Positions 6,774 to 7,908 of a stretch of 7,908 nucleotides of DNA are shown here, in pieces. Made by a program: the position numbers and the translations under genes. Location: positions 1 through 7,908 of the forward strand of contig JAHELX010000270.1 of the NCBI GenBank assembly GCA_024643945.1, given 5' to 3'. Positions within the stretch are counted from its first letter, which is position 1, and each line of letters opens with the position of its first letter. The notes below the pieces were generated by a model that did not search any database, had not been told where the DNA came from, and worked only from the letters and a program-made list of their open reading frames with translations. This DNA comes from Anaerolineales bacterium. Lineage in GTDB: Bacteria; Chloroflexota; Anaerolineae; 4572-78; NAK82.

Positions 6774-7908
6774 TTATCCTTCTTCCTCTTTCATCAGTAG
6801 CACCACCCCCTGGGGCTCCCTGTCCGGGCCAAGGCGCAAGGTACTGGTGATACGGGCTTGGATGCGCTTGCCCCGGCGAGTTACGGCGTCCAGCACCATC
6901 TCCTTTTGATCGGCCTGGCCGGCCAGAAAGGCGTGGACTGGCTCTTTCAGCTTTTCGACCGGCAGGCCGATGTCCAGGCTGAAAAGGGACTGCCCCCGGA
7001 CCTCTTCGGCGCGCAGACCCCACAGATCTTCGGCCCGATTGTTCCAAAGGATGACCTTGAAATCCCGGTCCACCACCACCACGCCGACCTCCACGCTGGC
7101 CAGGATGGAATGCAGGAAGCTGTTGGCCTGGTCGAGTTCCATGCTGCACCGGTTCAATTCGGCGTTGATAGCCTGCAGTTCCTCGTTGGTGGACTGGAGT
7201 TCCTCGTTCATGGTCTCCATCTCTTCGTTGGTGGATTGGAGCTCCTCGTTGGTGGTCTGCAGTTCTTCCACCGTGGATTGCAGTTCCTCGTTGGTGGTCT
7301 CCAGTTCCTCGTAGGCGGTTTCCCGATCCTGCCTGGATCGCAGGAGTTCTTCCTCTAGCTGGTGATATTGCGTTACGTCCTGGAAAATGATGCTCACGCC
7401 TACCAACTGCTCGCCGTTGCCCTGCAAAGGTATCACCTGCACGTCGAGATGCTGGACTTCTCCCGCGGGTAAGGGCCGCTCTGCGTCCGTAACCGCGAGA
7501 GCGCGACGCTCGCGCCGAGCCCGCTCAATGAGAGAGCGCATCTCCAGGGGGCGGTAAGAGAGTTCCAGGTCCTTGAACGGCCGCCCGATGTCGCGGGGAT
7601 CCAGACCAAAAAGAGACCGGGCTTGTTTGTTGGCTAATATCACGATGCCGCTGTGATTCACCACCACCTGGGCCACCAGTGCGGCGTCAATGGCCTGCAC
7701 CCCCATATTGCCGTCGCTGCCGGTGCCGGTCAGTACCACGGTGATGGCGCGCTCCCTGTAACTGGCGGCCACCGATTCAAACAGCAGGTCGGCGGAAGGG
7801 CGCACGAAATGAACCAGTTCCGACTGGGAAAGAGAAAGGGTGCCGTCGGGGTTGACCAATAGGTGCCGGTCAGGCGGAGCGATGTAGACCGTGGATGGCT
7901 GCAAGCAG
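6774..7908 (-). CDS. CheB-derived methylesterase fragment fused to PAS-coiled coil-PAS (5' end outside window)
   Basis: The reading frame is open at the window edge, so this is the C-terminal 378 or so residues of a longer protein. Numbering from the Leu (TTG) codon at 7904, residues 4-72 match the end of a CheB methylesterase domain: TVYIAPPDRHLLV, then VVLTGTGSDG, whose Asp64 aligns with the catalytic aspartate of CheB. The catalytic Ser and His would lie upstream, unseen. A PAS domain follows at about 74-182 (ANKQARSLFGLDP, DIGRPFKDLELSYRP, FQDVTQY). Next come a heptad coiled coil at 184-261 and a second PAS at 262-372 (VVVVDRDFKVILWNNRAEDLWGL, SLDIGLPVEKL). These are the hallmark C-terminal parts of CheB/CheR-PAS fusion proteins. 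The rest of CheB after Asp64 and all of CheR are missing, so methyltransferase activity is not expected and esterase activity is doubtful. The gene has no kinase domain and stops with TAA at 6776-6774, abutting a hairpin and 70 nt before the kinase gene. It is probably a sensory partner of that kinase. Confidence 0.9.
   Translation of the reverse strand, partial: CLQPSTVYIAPPDRHLLVNPDGTLSLSQSELVHFVRPSADLLFESVAASYRERAITVVLTGTGSDGNMGVQAIDAALVAQVVVNHSGIVILANKQARSLFGLDPRDIGRPFKDLELSYRPLEMRSLIERARRERRALAVTDAERPLPAGEVQHLDVQVIPLQGNGEQLVGVSIIFQDVTQYHQLEEELLRSRQDRETAYEELETTNEELQSTVEELQTTNEELQSTNEEMETMNEELQSTNEELQAINAELNRCSMELDQANSFLHSILASVEVGVVVVDRDFKVILWNNRAEDLWGLRAEEVRGQSLFSLDIGLPVEKLKEPVHAFLAGQADQKEMVLDAVTRRGKRIQARITSTLRLGPDREPQGVVLLMKEEEG
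7122..7310 (-). repeat. Nine imperfect 21-bp tandem units encoding a heptad coiled coil
   Basis: Residues 199-261 of the CheB-PAS protein read as nine consecutive seven-residue units: EELETTN, EELQSTV, EELQTTN, EELQSTN, EEMETMN, EELQSTN, EELQAIN, AELNRCS, MELDQAN. At the DNA level this is a 189-bp run of diverged 21-bp repeats, with GTTCCTCGTTGGTGG-like cores visible on the plus strand. A Leu/Met in position 3 of each unit and Glu pairs in positions 1-2 indicate a parallel coiled-coil signalling helix joining the two PAS domains. The same TNEELQS-type helix is typical of CheB/CheR-PAS fusions. Confidence 0.85.

Noticed and set aside
6709..7149. Minus-strand frame of 146 codons overlapping the CheB-PAS gene
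   Set aside because: It is an out-of-frame shadow with Gly/Arg/Pro-rich low-complexity content, overlapping a clearly conserved PAS domain in the true frame.
6858..7358. Plus-strand open frame of 166 codons with GGLQFLVGG-like repeats
   Set aside because: The apparent repeats are the antisense reading of the 21-bp coiled-coil units in the CheB-PAS gene.
7902..7904. TTG as the start of the CheB-PAS gene
   Set aside because: The frame stays open to the window edge, and this codon falls in the middle of the CheB fold just before YIAPPDRH, so it is an internal Leu codon of a truncated gene.

Overview
The window holds one end of a signal-transduction operon. Everything clearly coding lies on the minus strand, so transcription runs from high to low coordinates. 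The DNA is GC-rich, and the genes are closely spaced and rich in PAS/GAF sensor domains. Giant soluble PAS/GAF histidine kinases paired with LuxR-type regulators and CheB/CheR-PAS proteins are common in Chloroflexota, and also occur in cyanobacteria and some Proteobacteria and Planctomycetes. A Chloroflexota-like environmental bacterium is my best guess, but this is inference from architecture only. There is no rRNA, tRNA, CRISPR array, transposase or phage gene in the window.

Layout in order of transcription. (1) 7908-6774 is the 3' part of a CheB-related protein whose upstream portion lies outside the window. It holds the last part of a CheB methylesterase domain, then a PAS domain, a long heptad coiled coil encoded by nine 21-bp units, and a second PAS domain. 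The end of CheB and the whole CheR methyltransferase domain that normally sits between CheB and this PAS are absent. (2) 6773-6720 is a hairpin with perfect 20-bp arms, filling most of the 70-nt gap between genes. (3) 6703-788 is a cytoplasmic histidine kinase of 1971 residues with nine PAS domains, three GAF domains and a HisKA_3/HATPase core of the NarX/DesK type. (4) 791-138 is a NarL/FixJ-type response regulator. Its ATG overlaps the kinase TGA in an ATGA junction, so it is almost certainly the kinase's cognate partner. (5) 137-1 is a short tail with weak inverted repeats and perhaps the C-terminal end of a convergent gene.

The likely working model is as follows. The CheB-derived PAS protein and the PAS/GAF array of the kinase integrate several cytoplasmic cues. 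The kinase autophosphorylates on His1776 and passes phosphate to Asp54 of the regulator, which then binds DNA through its LuxR helix-turn-helix. The input signals and target genes cannot be read from this sequence. Nothing here is a clearly new system. The points most worth a second look are the CheB-PAS junction lacking CheR, the perfect intergenic hairpin, and the size and periodicity of the PAS array.
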